IMG/VR virus record: IMGVR_UViG_3300046003_007892
Coordinates: 124,001-188,000 of that record
From: a virus
Direction: 5' to 3' (one strand)
Length of the DNA stretch: 64,000 nucleotides
In this document: positions 39,231 through 47,017 of the stretch, in pieces
Layout: every line of letters starts with the position of its first letter
How positions within the stretch are numbered: the first letter of the stretch is position 1
Notes under the pieces: model-generated
Databases searched by the model: none
What the model was told of the DNA's origin: nothing
What the model saw: the letters and a program-made list of their open reading frames with translations, nothing else
Program-made: the position numbers and the translations under genes

Positions 39231-39740
39231 ATGCGATATGCCGAACTGAGCGAGAAGTGGGTTGGGGCCGTCAAGACCAAATGGTCCAACGATCACATCG
39301 ACCTCTACATGGACCCGTCGCGGGCTGAGTTCATGAAACTCATGAAGGAATGGGGCACCGCCGCCCGCGCACTCGTGTCCACGCAGGGCAACCTTCTTTT
39401 CTGGCATATGGACCAAGCCCTCCACAGCGAGGCCGCAATGTCGATTGAAGGTCACGCCTGGGTCCCCGCCCATCTTGTCCTGTATCCGCCCGGCAACGAA
39501 TGTTCGATCATCATCAACGAGTTCGAGAACTTCATGTGGGATGACGACTTCGATGACGCCAACGGCGGTGGCTATAAACCCCTGCTGACCCGCGTCGTCT
39601 CGACCCTTCAGGCCAACGAGCATCTCCAGCGCATCTACGGCACGGTCGAACTCTGGGGTCTCGCCGAAGACCGTGGTCTCGACAATCCCTACATCGCCAT
39701 CACGCCGGAATGGCTGGCTGCCAACGTGGTGAAGAAATGA
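39231..39740 (+). CDS. Packaged-protein candidate, 169 aa
   Basis: It has the leader MRYAELSEKW. The following part (WSNDHIDLYMDPSRAEFMKL, STQGNLLFWHMDQALHSEA) is related to the duplicated domain of the 41296-42525 protein (IFFWDASKAIHADIW). So this appears to be a single-copy version of that domain. Function unknown. Confidence 0.65.
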   Translation: MRYAELSEKWVGAVKTKWSNDHIDLYMDPSRAEFMKLMKEWGTAARALVSTQGNLLFWHMDQALHSEAAMSIEGHAWVPAHLVLYPPGNECSIIINEFENFMWDDDFDDANGGGYKPLLTRVVSTLQANEHLQRIYGTVELWGLAEDRGLDNPYIAITPEWLAANVVKK

Positions 39741-40294
39741 AGTTCGACGACATCCTCCTCCATGAAGCGGTCGGCGACGACTACCTCTATCACGGCACCG
39801 ACTGCGACAACGCCGAGAGCATCCTGCACGCCAACGTCCTGCGCGGAGAGACCGATCACCATTCCACCACCCTGATGCCCATCAAGGGTTTGAACCGGGC
39901 CCACCCCCTGCCATTCCGGGCCAAGGAGGTCGAGCAGAACGGCCGAGTTTGGGGAGTGTCGCTGACCAGGAGCCTGAGGTTCGCCCGGCAGTGGACATCC
40001 GGCTGGGGTGCCGTCTTCGTCCTAGATCGGAAGAAGCTGGCAACCCGTCATCGGTTCGTCCCCATCGACTACGACAAGAATCGCCGCGAGGCCGAGGAGT
40101 TCCTTCTCGGGAGCATCGAGAGCCTTGATGACTTCCTGGTCCGCATCGAGATCAGCGGCGAAGCACACGAAACCCTTCTGGAAGCCAACGAGGATTTTCT
40201 CGACGGTCAGAAGCCCAACGAACTTCTCCTCGCGCACCCCAAGCTTGTCGTGGTCGGCAAGGCGTGGAACATCAATGGGATGGTGAATACCTAG
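39737..40294 (+). CDS. Packaged-protein candidate, ADP-ribosyltransferase-like, 185 aa
   Basis: The leader MKFDDILLHEA is followed directly by YLYHGTDCDNAESILHANVL, the NAD-site opening of many ADP-ribosyltransferases and RNA phosphotransferases. GVSLTRSLRFARQW supplies the conserved Ser-Thr strand and FVLDRKKL the next strand; a glutamate-bearing end is less clear. T4 injects Alt and ModA-type enzymes to modify RNA polymerase; a similar role is possible. It overlaps the previous gene by 4 bases. Confidence 0.7.
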   Translation: MKFDDILLHEAVGDDYLYHGTDCDNAESILHANVLRGETDHHSTTLMPIKGLNRAHPLPFRAKEVEQNGRVWGVSLTRSLRFARQWTSGWGAVFVLDRKKLATRHRFVPIDYDKNRREAEEFLLGSIESLDDFLVRIEISGEAHETLLEANEDFLDGQKPNELLLAHPKLVVVGKAWNINGMVNT

Positions 40295-40596
40295 TCGCGA
40301 GGCGGCACATAGAAGCCGTAGCGAATGCGCTCCCGGCGAATTTGCTCGTCGGCCATCGCCTGCTCGTCGTTGAGGTCTTTGTAGATGCCCCAGCGAAGAA
40401 CCCGCCACATTCCACTACCGAGTTTCTCGACCATCGCCTGAGCTTCCTCCTGCGAGCAGAAGCCAGCATAGACGGAGTTGGTCCCGGCACCAACGACGTA
40501 GATGCCGTTGCGGTCCTGCCACTCGGTCCAGGTCCCCTTCACGATCTTGTCGTTCGGGGTCATGCTCTGTTCGACGATGTCTATGATTTCGCGCAT
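40291..40596 (-). CDS. Packaged-protein candidate, 101 aa
   Basis: The start MREIIDIVEQ fits the shared leader. The rest is a compact alpha/beta protein (GIYVVGAGTNSVYAGFCSQE) and a charged helix. Unlike its relatives, it has an early-type promoter. Function unknown. Confidence 0.6.
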   Translation of the reverse strand: MREIIDIVEQSMTPNDKIVKGTWTEWQDRNGIYVVGAGTNSVYAGFCSQEEAQAMVEKLGSGMWRVLRWGIYKDLNDEQAMADEQIRRERIRYGFYVPPRD

Positions 40597-40601
40597 ACCG
40601 C

Positions 40602-40630
40602 CTTTAAGCAGTGTAGGTAATATTTGTCAA
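40602..40630 (-). promoter_or_regulatory. Sigma70-type promoter
   Basis: On the minus strand TTGACA (40625-40630), 17 nt, TTAAAG (40602-40607), ending 5 nt before the ATG at 40596. Confidence 0.55.
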
Positions 40631-41299
40631 GTTAATAGGTTTCTCATTGAGGAGATCGTATCTCTCGATCACGCTCTGAACAAACAGGGGAGAACCCTTG
40701 AGGACGCGAAGTTCGTATTCGTTCTCGCCGGTTTCCCAATCCATCCCGGCCATGATGGTGTGGTGCCAGTCAATGTGGGATGGGTCTACGACGGCGTGGA
40801 TGACCACGTTGACGCCTTCGGACTTGAGATCGCTCCAGACGGGTTCGAAATCCCAAGCATGGGGGTCGTAGGTCCAGTAGATGCCCAAGCTGGTCTGGCC
40901 GATGCGCTGGACGGTAGCCGCCCAGTTGGTCGGGACCTTCATGATGCGGTGGATGGAATACAGGCCGGAATGTTTCTCAATAGCGGTCAGGCGTGCGATG
41001 ACCTCGTCGTAGCGATTGTCGCACCACCACATCGCAAACGCACGGAACTCCGGCGTATCCTGGACGTCGATATCTTCCATGTCCGCGAATTGATCGGGGA
41101 ACGGATAGTTGAAATCACCCTCTCGCCAGTATTCAATCATGCGTGCGCCATTGTCGGAACCCTGGAACTTGCCCGGATAGGCCGCATGCGCTTGATCATC
41201 CCAGAAGAGACCCTGAACGAGGCTGTCCGTCATCTTGGCGCAGATGGCAGCCTTGTCCGTGGCGCCGACGCTTTCCGCGAGCGTGATCAAATGTCTCAT
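40604..41299 (-). CDS. Packaged-protein candidate, mono-ADP-ribosyltransferase-like, 231 aa
   Basis: The leader is MRHLITLAESVG. The C-terminal half shows the three elements of R-S-E transferases in order: SGLYSIHRIMKVP with the Arg, SLGIYWTYDPHAW as the aromatic strand, and TGENEYELRVLKGSPLFV with the E-x-E glutamates. These enzymes attach ADP-ribose from NAD to host proteins. It overlaps the upstream gene by 4 bases (ATGA). Activity is inferred. Confidence 0.75.
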   Translation of the reverse strand: MRHLITLAESVGATDKAAICAKMTDSLVQGLFWDDQAHAAYPGKFQGSDNGARMIEYWREGDFNYPFPDQFADMEDIDVQDTPEFRAFAMWWCDNRYDEVIARLTAIEKHSGLYSIHRIMKVPTNWAATVQRIGQTSLGIYWTYDPHAWDFEPVWSDLKSEGVNVVIHAVVDPSHIDWHHTIMAGMDWETGENEYELRVLKGSPLFVQSVIERYDLLNEKPINLTNITYTA

Positions 41300-42525
41300 C
41301 GGAACTCGTAGGGACGCAGTCCCGAGAAGAGTTTCTTGAAGGCCGGGTTGGCGAGCATCTGAGCGGCCGAGTGCTTCGGCACGTAGACGAACACGTCGCC
41401 GGTCGTGAAGAAGGCCATCTTGGAAGTTCCGCCGATTTCGCCCGCCGCATCGCCGAGGAGTTTGTCGAAGTCCGTGGCGGCCATGAAGGGAGCAACGGTG
41501 GTGATGTCGTCGGTCATCTGACGGTAAATCTGTTGGTGGATGGCTGAGTTGGCGTCCCAGATATAGACCGACGCCCCGAACGTGACGCCACGGACGAGGC
41601 CGTATTTGGCGTTAGCGATGAGGCTCCTGGTCGTGTTCGGTGTGGGGTCGATATGAACGATGACTTCGCGGTCCCGGACATCGAACTTCTCCATCCGTTC
41701 CGTCAGGGGGCGAGCCGATTTTCGCAACATCAAATCGCTGTCGGCGTCGAACTCAAATCCGAGACGTTCATACCAGCTTTCAAGATCGATCTGGCCGAGC
41801 GCATTCGTGTTGTCGTCCTCGGCGTTTCCGAACTCGACATCCGATCTAGGGAACAACTCCAGGTCCACGCTGAGTTGATCAGCCGTCCGCATAAGGTCGG
41901 TCATGATCTGGCGACCCTTCCCATCATGGCGTTCGCCAGCCGGAACATGGAGCCATCGAATTTCTACGGTGTCGTGGTTGAGCGCAATGAGCTTCAGGTT
42001 GCTGCGGTGATATTTTTCCGCCATCGCCTTGATGAGCGCAGCAGCGTTGCCGGTGTTCTCGATCAGGGAGCGTTTCATCTCCTCAGAGACGTCGATGATG
42101 CGCGGATTGAACATTCGCTGGAACGCCGGGTTGCCCATCAGGTCGCCCTCGGCACCAGCGGCGACATAGAAGAAACCGACCTCGGGGTCTTCGATGAAGG
42201 TGAAGAAGTTGGCCTTCTCGTATTCCCGACGCGCATCATCGACCACCGTTTGGAGATCAAAGCCCATCATGAACAGGCGGACCTCGTGGAACTGGTCTGT
42301 AACCTGACGCCAGATGTCGGCGTGGATAGCCTTGCTGGCATCCCAGAAGAAAATGTCGTTGTTGACCGCAAAGCCACGCACCATGCCGAACTGCGCATTG
42401 GCCAGCAGGGCTTCCAGCGTGTTCGCGGTTGGATTGCTGTGCACGACAACGTCGCGGCCACGAACATCAAACTGTTCGGCGCGCTCCGTGAGGTCGGACT
42501 CAGCGAGAGATATGAACTGACGCAT
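41296..42525 (-). CDS. Packaged-protein candidate: duplicated domain around a GNAT domain, 409 aa
   Basis: The leader is MRQFISLAES. Residues 12-75 (AEQFDVRGRDVVVHSNPTAN, then NDIFFWDASKAIHADIWRQV) recur at about 277-345 (MEKFDVRDREVIVHIDPTPN, then ASVYIWDANSAIHQQIYRQM). Between them, residues 170-270 look like a GNAT acetyltransferase: VEIRWLHVPAGERHDGKGRQ, then LESWYERLGFEF. The layout is domain, acetyltransferase, same domain. A related single domain is encoded at 39231. The substrate is unknown. Confidence 0.75.
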   Translation of the reverse strand: MRQFISLAESDLTERAEQFDVRGRDVVVHSNPTANTLEALLANAQFGMVRGFAVNNDIFFWDASKAIHADIWRQVTDQFHEVRLFMMGFDLQTVVDDARREYEKANFFTFIEDPEVGFFYVAAGAEGDLMGNPAFQRMFNPRIIDVSEEMKRSLIENTGNAAALIKAMAEKYHRSNLKLIALNHDTVEIRWLHVPAGERHDGKGRQIMTDLMRTADQLSVDLELFPRSDVEFGNAEDDNTNALGQIDLESWYERLGFEFDADSDLMLRKSARPLTERMEKFDVRDREVIVHIDPTPNTTRSLIANAKYGLVRGVTFGASVYIWDANSAIHQQIYRQMTDDITTVAPFMAATDFDKLLGDAAGEIGGTSKMAFFTTGDVFVYVPKHSAAQMLANPAFKKLFSGLRPYEFR

Positions 42526-43064
42526 TACTCGTCTTCATGCCACGTCTGGGGATTGCCGTAGAAATGGCGAATCTGTTGTGCATCAGCGGGGTCCTGCATG
42601 TCAAACACTGCTTGACGGGACAGTCCCTCGACGTTCTTCAACCATCCATCCACGATGAAGCGATCATCTACCACGGCGAAGGCGTGACCGTCGCAATAGT
42701 CGGCCAGCGCGGATTCGTCGTTGTCCTCATAGTTGATTCCGCCTGCGCCATGCATCCAGAACCCCATTTTCTTGGCTCGCTCCGGTAGGGCGGCGACAAC
42801 GAAGCGGGCCCAACTATCACAGAACACGGCGGGGCCATGGTCTCCCATGACGTGTTGCCCGCCGCCCATGGCGTCGTATTCTTCATCGGAAAGATCATTG
42901 ATCTCGGGGGTGGACTCGTCGTGATCATCGAACTCGATGCTGTTTGGATAGTTGGACTCATCTCCGAAATAGTCTTCGAGTTCGGCCTTGACCTGGAGGG
43001 CCGTCTTAGGAGGCGTGGCGTCTCGGTGGCGAGCCATGGCTTCGAGGAGGTTGGCGTATCTCAA
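42525..43064 (-). CDS. Packaged-protein candidate, 179 aa (TTG start)
   Basis: TTG 43064 overlaps the upstream stop (TTGA) and gives the leader RYANLLEAMARHRD. The middle is acidic; the C-terminal part has DGHAFAVVDDRFIVDGWLKN and MHGAGGINYEDND, somewhat like a papain or transglutaminase-type His region. No Cys nucleophile is certain (VFCDSWARF is a candidate). Function unknown. Confidence 0.65.
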   Translation of the reverse strand: MRYANLLEAMARHRDATPPKTALQVKAELEDYFGDESNYPNSIEFDDHDESTPEINDLSDEEYDAMGGGQHVMGDHGPAVFCDSWARFVVAALPERAKKMGFWMHGAGGINYEDNDESALADYCDGHAFAVVDDRFIVDGWLKNVEGLSRQAVFDMQDPADAQQIRHFYGNPQTWHEDE

Positions 43065-43513
43065 CGGTTTTCTCCGATGCGGTCCCATAGGCCATCGAGT
43101 TTGCCACCGATGACCGTGCGGTAGAGGAACTGGTAGCCGTCGTCGCGGAGTTTATCGAAAGCCTGCACGTCTTCGTGCCGGTTATCGCAGATGAAATCTC
43201 CCCGGTCGGTGGTCACGCACAGGACGGCGTGACCCTCATTTTCTTCAGTCTTGCAGACAGTAAAGAGAAGCGCGGATGCGGGGAACCCCGCCTTGAGGAG
43301 CATGTCGAGTTTGTAGAGGGTGATGCCGTCACAATCCTCGATCTTGTCGCTAGCAACATCGCGCGGGAAATCCCAGCGTTCGATGACGCCCCAGGTCTCC
43401 TCGTCCGAGGTCCACACGACCTCATTGCCCAGACGATTGACGCGTCGGAGTTCAGCCCATGCCTTGGTGGTCAGGACGAGACGATTATTTCCATCAACGG
43501 TGTATTTCAGCAT
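43061..43513 (-). CDS. Transglutaminase-like cysteine peptidase (BTLCP type), 150 aa
   Basis: The catalytic order Cys-His-Asp of the bacterial transglutaminase-like cysteine peptidase family is visible: EDCDGITLYKLDMLLKAG, then GHAVLCVTTDRGDFICDN. The family cleaves or modifies proteins and is often linked to secretion or surface proteins. The neighbour at 42525 shares a similar His region and may be a diverged copy. It could act in maturing packaged proteins, which is a guess. Confidence 0.8.
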   Translation of the reverse strand: MLKYTVDGNNRLVLTTKAWAELRRVNRLGNEVVWTSDEETWGVIERWDFPRDVASDKIEDCDGITLYKLDMLLKAGFPASALLFTVCKTEENEGHAVLCVTTDRGDFICDNRHEDVQAFDKLRDDGYQFLYRTVIGGKLDGLWDRIGENR

Positions 43514-43695
43514 TGTTCGAACTCCGGGTTGCGCTCGCAGAACTCTGTCGCCGCTGGGGGAGTTGTGACCCTGCCCTGCGTTTCCATGTGCTCAGCACAG
43601 GGCAGGCCGGGCTCTGGAGTGCAGTGATCGTATTTGGGTTGTTCAGTACAGCCCAAGACAAACAGCGTGGCGAGGATAGCAAAAGCAGCTTTCAT
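43507..43695 (-). CDS. Small lipoprotein, 62 aa (o-spanin candidate)
   Basis: The signal peptide KAAFAILATLFVLGC ends in a lipobox (VLGC) with Cys at residue 16. The mature part is short, Pro/Thr-rich and has several Cys. Such small outer-membrane lipoproteins are typical of Rz1-type spanins that complete lysis in Gram-negative hosts. No partner i-spanin is certain; the single-span protein at 46574 is one candidate. TAAATA ends 5 nt before the ATG. Confidence 0.7.
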   Translation of the reverse strand: MKAAFAILATLFVLGCTEQPKYDHCTPEPGLPCAEHMETQGRVTTPPAATEFCERNPEFEQC

Positions 43696-43700
43696 GCTGC

Positions 43701-43706
43701 TATTTA
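43701..43706 (-). promoter_or_regulatory. Late TAAATA box, minus strand
   Basis: TAAATA then GCAGC then ATG of the lipoprotein; divergent from the late box at 43736. Confidence 0.65.
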
Positions 43707-43735
43707 GACAAAGAAAATCCAGATAAGGTGGAGGA

Positions 43736-43741
43736 TAAATA
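43736..43741 (+). promoter_or_regulatory. Late TAAATA box, plus strand
   Basis: GATAAATA, 28 nt before the ATG at 43770, followed by an AAAAC/GTTTT hairpin and GGAG. Confidence 0.6.
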
Positions 43742-43769
43742 CCCAAAACACACCGTTTTGGAGAAACCA

Positions 43770-44267
43770 ATGTCTAAGAAACCCGCATGGCTCGAAGTAG
43801 CCGAACGTTACATCGGCACGAAAGAATATCCCGGCGCCGGAAACAACCCCGTCATCCTCCAGTGGGCCAGCAAGACCGCCCGCTTCCTCGGTATTTCCTA
43901 CAAACAGGACAGCGTGCCGTGGTGTGGCCTCTTCACTGCATTCTGCATCAACGAAGTAGGTCTGGTGCCGGTCAAGGTCGCGGTTCGCGCGTCCGAGTGG
44001 GCCAAGTTCGGCGTCGCCGTTCGGGAACCCGTTCTCGGAGCTATCGCGGTCTTCACCCGCGAGGGTGGTGGTCACGTCGGCTTCGTTGTCGGCCATGACG
44101 CCGACGCCCTGCACGTTCTCGGTGGCAACCAATCTGACGCCGTCAACGTCCAGCGTATCGCGAAGTCGCGCTGCTCTGCGATGCGCTACCCGGCCGGTCT
44201 CCCGACCCCGCGTCCGCTCGCACATTCGACCCTGGCTGATTCCCGTCTGAGCACCAACGAAGCCTAA
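43770..44267 (+). CDS. CHAP/NlpC-type peptidoglycan hydrolase (TIGR02594-like)
   Basis: The 165-residue protein begins PAWLEVAERYIGTKEYPGAG, then NNPVILQWA, VPWCGLFTAFCINE with the catalytic Cys, GHVGFVVGHD with the catalytic His, and VLGGNQSDAVNVQRI. This is the TIGR02594 type of phage cell wall amidase/endopeptidase. It has no signal peptide. It may be the second lysin or a virion enzyme; the flanking late promoter and lipoprotein favour lysis. Confidence 0.85.
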   Translation: MSKKPAWLEVAERYIGTKEYPGAGNNPVILQWASKTARFLGISYKQDSVPWCGLFTAFCINEVGLVPVKVAVRASEWAKFGVAVREPVLGAIAVFTREGGGHVGFVVGHDADALHVLGGNQSDAVNVQRIAKSRCSAMRYPAGLPTPRPLAHSTLADSRLSTNEA

Positions 44268-44641
44268 TGCGCGATCTGATCAAGCTGGCCGAAGGCCTGC
44301 GGCTCCTGACCCTCTACCACGGCACCTGCGCGCACAACGCGAAGATGATCTGTAAGGATGGTTGGCAGCCGCATTCCGGGGCTCCCTACGGGGCCTCACA
44401 CGGCGGCCAGTCTGATTATCTCTACATGAGTACCGACGAGGAAGACGCTCTTTGGTTTGCCGAAGAGCAGGGCTGCACGACGGTCATTCAGGTCATCAAC
44501 GTCCCCATCGATTACTTGATAGTGGACCCCGAAGACGGTTGCTCTGAGACAGTCGAGGAAGAAATCTCGGGACCGTATCCGGGCAAGGTTGCTTTGACTC
44601 GCGCCCTTGGTCCCGAACACTTCATTCTTTCTCAGGTCTAA
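44267..44641 (+). CDS. Packaged-protein candidate, ADP-ribosyltransferase-like, 124 aa
   Basis: The leader is MRDLIKLAEGL. LYHGTCAHNAKMICKDGWQP and YLYMSTDEEDALWFAEEQGC match the opening and Ser-Thr strand of small ADP-ribosyltransferase-like proteins, with VIQVINVP and EEEISGPYPG as later strands. It is close in design to the 39737 protein but shorter. It overlaps the lysin stop by one base (TAATG), and its own stop TAA is part of the next late box. Confidence 0.7.
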   Translation: MRDLIKLAEGLRLLTLYHGTCAHNAKMICKDGWQPHSGAPYGASHGGQSDYLYMSTDEEDALWFAEEQGCTTVIQVINVPIDYLIVDPEDGCSETVEEEISGPYPGKVALTRALGPEHFILSQV

Positions 44642-44644
44642 ATA
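44639..44644 (+). promoter_or_regulatory. Late TAAATA box 4 nt before the start codon
   Basis: TAAATA then GCTG then ATG 44649 of the tail gene. Confidence 0.65.
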
Positions 44645-44648
44645 GCTG

Positions 44649-45983
44649 ATGATCAGAGAACTCGACTACTGGTATGGCGCGCAGACGAAGCGTTTCCTCG
44701 AACAAATCGTCCGCGCCTTCTCGGGCTATCAATACATGACCGGCTGGCGCAATGGCGACGAGCCCCAGTTGAAGATGGTCCCATGCCGGGTCGATTCTCG
44801 TGATCGCCTCGTCGGTCACATCATGCGCAACAACTCGGAGAACACCCTCCTGGCGGCGCCGATGATCACGGTGTCCCACACCGGCCTGACGATGCGCCGT
44901 GAGGACGTTCAGAACCTGACCCACATCGACACGCTCCAAATTCACGAGCGCGAGGTTGATGAGAACGGCGAGTACACGGGCAGATCGGGGAACCGCTACA
45001 CCGTGGAACGCCTGATGCCCCGGCCATTCAACATGCTGGTCAGCGTCGATATCTGGACCTCAAACCTGGACCAGAAGCATCAACTCCTGGAACAAATCCT
45101 GACCGTGATTGTCCCCACGTTCGAAATTCAGAACTCCGACAATCCGCTGGATTGGACAGCCAAGACGCACGTCGAGGTCGAGGACATCAACTGGTCCTCT
45201 CGTCAAATCCCCATCGGAACTGGCGGAGAGAACGATCTCGAAATCGCGACCATCACCCTGCGGGTTCCGATCTGGCTCTCTCCTCCGGCCAAGATCACCC
45301 AACAGCGTCGCATCGAGAAAATCATCACGAACATTCACGACGACACCATTGAGGGTGACACCGGCTCACCACACGTCGTGACGCCGGGCAACCACCGCAT
45401 CAGTGTCTCGGGCGACACCATTACTCTGCTGGGCTCCAAGGGAGCACTGAAGAATGACGCGAACGAATTCCACTCGTGGGCTGATTTGATCAACGACTAT
45501 TCGAAAGACCTTCGCCCGACCCTGAGCCAACTTCGTCTGAGCAAGAACCTCGTTCTCGAAGACGAAGACGAGATCGTGGGAACGCTTCAGTACGACAACG
45601 CGCACCCGAACAAACTCTTCTGGCAGATCGACCCCGACACCCTACCGTCCAACACCCTCTCGCCGGTTCTGGCGATCATCGACCCACTGCGGAACTGGCC
45701 CGATAACGGCCTGCCGGTTAGTGCCTCCGGTCAACGCTATCTGGTGGTCTCTGCGGTCGGTGCTTCCACTCAAGCTTGGGGCAACCTCGTCGCGTCTGAA
45801 AATGACATCATCCAATACAACAATGGTCAATGGTCGGTCGTGTTCGACGCCAGCGTGGCCATTACTGAGCGGCACTATATGGTAAACCTGAACAGAAGCA
45901 AGCAGTTGAAATGGACGGGAGAGAACTGGGTCGTGGCCATTGACGGTGACTATGCTCCCGGATATTGGCGTCTCGTGCTCTGA
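44649..45983 (+). CDS. T4 gp15-like tail sheath stabiliser, with extension
   Basis: The first 230 residues match the T4 gp15 family: LDYWYGAQTKRFLEQIVRAF, KMVPCRVDSRDRLVGHIMRN, ENTLLAAPMITVSHTGLTM, then FNMLVSVDIWTSNLDQKHQL and IATITLRVPIWL. gp15 caps the tail tube and sheath and joins the head. T4 gp15 is about 270 residues; this one has 444, the extra part being beta-rich (QRYLVVSAVGASTQAWGNLV, GYWRLVL) like phage carbohydrate- or structure-binding repeats. This is the best structural marker of a T4-type myovirus here. Confidence 0.88.
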   Translation: MIRELDYWYGAQTKRFLEQIVRAFSGYQYMTGWRNGDEPQLKMVPCRVDSRDRLVGHIMRNNSENTLLAAPMITVSHTGLTMRREDVQNLTHIDTLQIHEREVDENGEYTGRSGNRYTVERLMPRPFNMLVSVDIWTSNLDQKHQLLEQILTVIVPTFEIQNSDNPLDWTAKTHVEVEDINWSSRQIPIGTGGENDLEIATITLRVPIWLSPPAKITQQRRIEKIITNIHDDTIEGDTGSPHVVTPGNHRISVSGDTITLLGSKGALKNDANEFHSWADLINDYSKDLRPTLSQLRLSKNLVLEDEDEIVGTLQYDNAHPNKLFWQIDPDTLPSNTLSPVLAIIDPLRNWPDNGLPVSASGQRYLVVSAVGASTQAWGNLVASENDIIQYNNGQWSVVFDASVAITERHYMVNLNRSKQLKWTGENWVVAIDGDYAPGYWRLVL

Positions 45984-46000
45984 GTTTGTCAAATAAATGC

Positions 46001-46029
46001 TTGACTAGGTTTTTGACTCGTCCTATACA
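46001..46029 (+). promoter_or_regulatory. Sigma70-type promoter
   Basis: TTGACT, 17 nt, TATACA, 26 nt before the ATG at 46056. Confidence 0.65.
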
Positions 46030-46055
46030 TGTTCTCACACCGCTGGAGAACACCG

Positions 46056-46577
46056 ATGACCGACCGCAAATACCTCTCGTGCTCCGAAACCGCGAAGATC
46101 ATTCGGGCCGCCCTCAAGGAGAGCTTCCCCGGCGTCAAGTTCTCGGTTAGGAGCCAGACCTACGCGGGCGGTGCCTCGATCAACATCGGCTACCGGGACG
46201 GCCCTGCCGCCAAGCTCGTCGAAGCCATCACGAGCAAGTTCGAAGCTGCCTCGTTCGACGGCATGCAGGACTTGAAGACCTACAACCGCCACACCTACGA
46301 GGGCCGTGAAGTTTCGTTCGGCGCCGACTACATCTTCGTGCGCCGCGAGACGTCCCATGACGCCCTGGCCGCCGCCAAGGACCGCGCTGACACCCTGCGG
46401 GAAACCGACGTTCAGGCTTACTGCGACGCCGTGAACGGCAACCGCGATCTCGTCTATCGTCACGGTCCCGAGGACGGCGAACTCAACTATCGGGCTTGGG
46501 CCGAGTTCTTCGCTCTCAGCTACCCGGTCAAGCCCAGCCCGACTGCCGACAAGGTCGTCATGGTCCAGAAGGGCTAG
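46056..46577 (+). CDS. LPD29-like domain protein, 173 aa
   Basis: The order KYLSCSETAKIIRAALKESF, KFSVRSQTYAGGASINIGY, DGPAAKLVEAI and SFDGMQDLK matches the 'large polyvalent protein associated' domain 29, found in phage and plasmid proteins. FGADYIFVRRETS continues the match. The domain's role is unknown; it usually travels with other domains but is alone here. GGAG lies 9 bases before the ATG. Confidence 0.8.
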   Translation: MTDRKYLSCSETAKIIRAALKESFPGVKFSVRSQTYAGGASINIGYRDGPAAKLVEAITSKFEAASFDGMQDLKTYNRHTYEGREVSFGADYIFVRRETSHDALAAAKDRADTLRETDVQAYCDAVNGNRDLVYRHGPEDGELNYRAWAEFFALSYPVKPSPTADKVVMVQKG

Positions 46578-46855
46578 TAGAAGAGCGGCTCTCCCCGATG
46601 CGGGTGAGCCGGTTCTTCGCGAGGCGAGGACGGCGTTGTCCGCACATAGGCGGCTGGTGGCTCCGCGTAGGTTCCTTGTGGGGGAACGCTCATGACTGCT
46701 TGCGCGGGCGGGGCCACGACCACAATCCTGACCTCCGGGTCAACGACGGTCGGCATCCGACGATCAGGCTCGGGAGGCCTGATGTCCTTGGCGAGCCAAA
46801 GGCCAGCCAGCACGGCAGAGCCCACGAGACCGATCACAAACATGACTTTCCGCAT
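46574..46855 (-). CDS. Single-span protein with Pro-rich tail, 93 aa
   Basis: One hydrophobic segment (VMFVIGLVGSAVLAGLWLA) follows a short basic start, then a Pro/Val/Glu-rich exterior part. GGAGGA precedes the ATG. It could be a signal-anchored periplasmic protein; an i-spanin partner for the lipoprotein at 43507 is possible but there is no coiled coil. Its end overlaps the convergent gene by 4 bases. Confidence 0.6.
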   Translation of the reverse strand: MRKVMFVIGLVGSAVLAGLWLAKDIRPPEPDRRMPTVVDPEVRIVVVAPPAQAVMSVPPQGTYAEPPAAYVRTTPSSPREEPAHPHRGEPLFY

Positions 46856-47017
46856 ACTGTCCTCCTGACGAGCCAACGGAAATCTCATTGGTCCGTTCCG
46901 CGTCAATAGCCTGGGATTGTGGAAATAACCAGAAGATTTCGTGGTGCGAAAAAACCGTTGCACGTCTGGCTAGTATATGGGATAGAGGTAATCTCGCTTT
47001 CCCCTTGAGGACTTACC

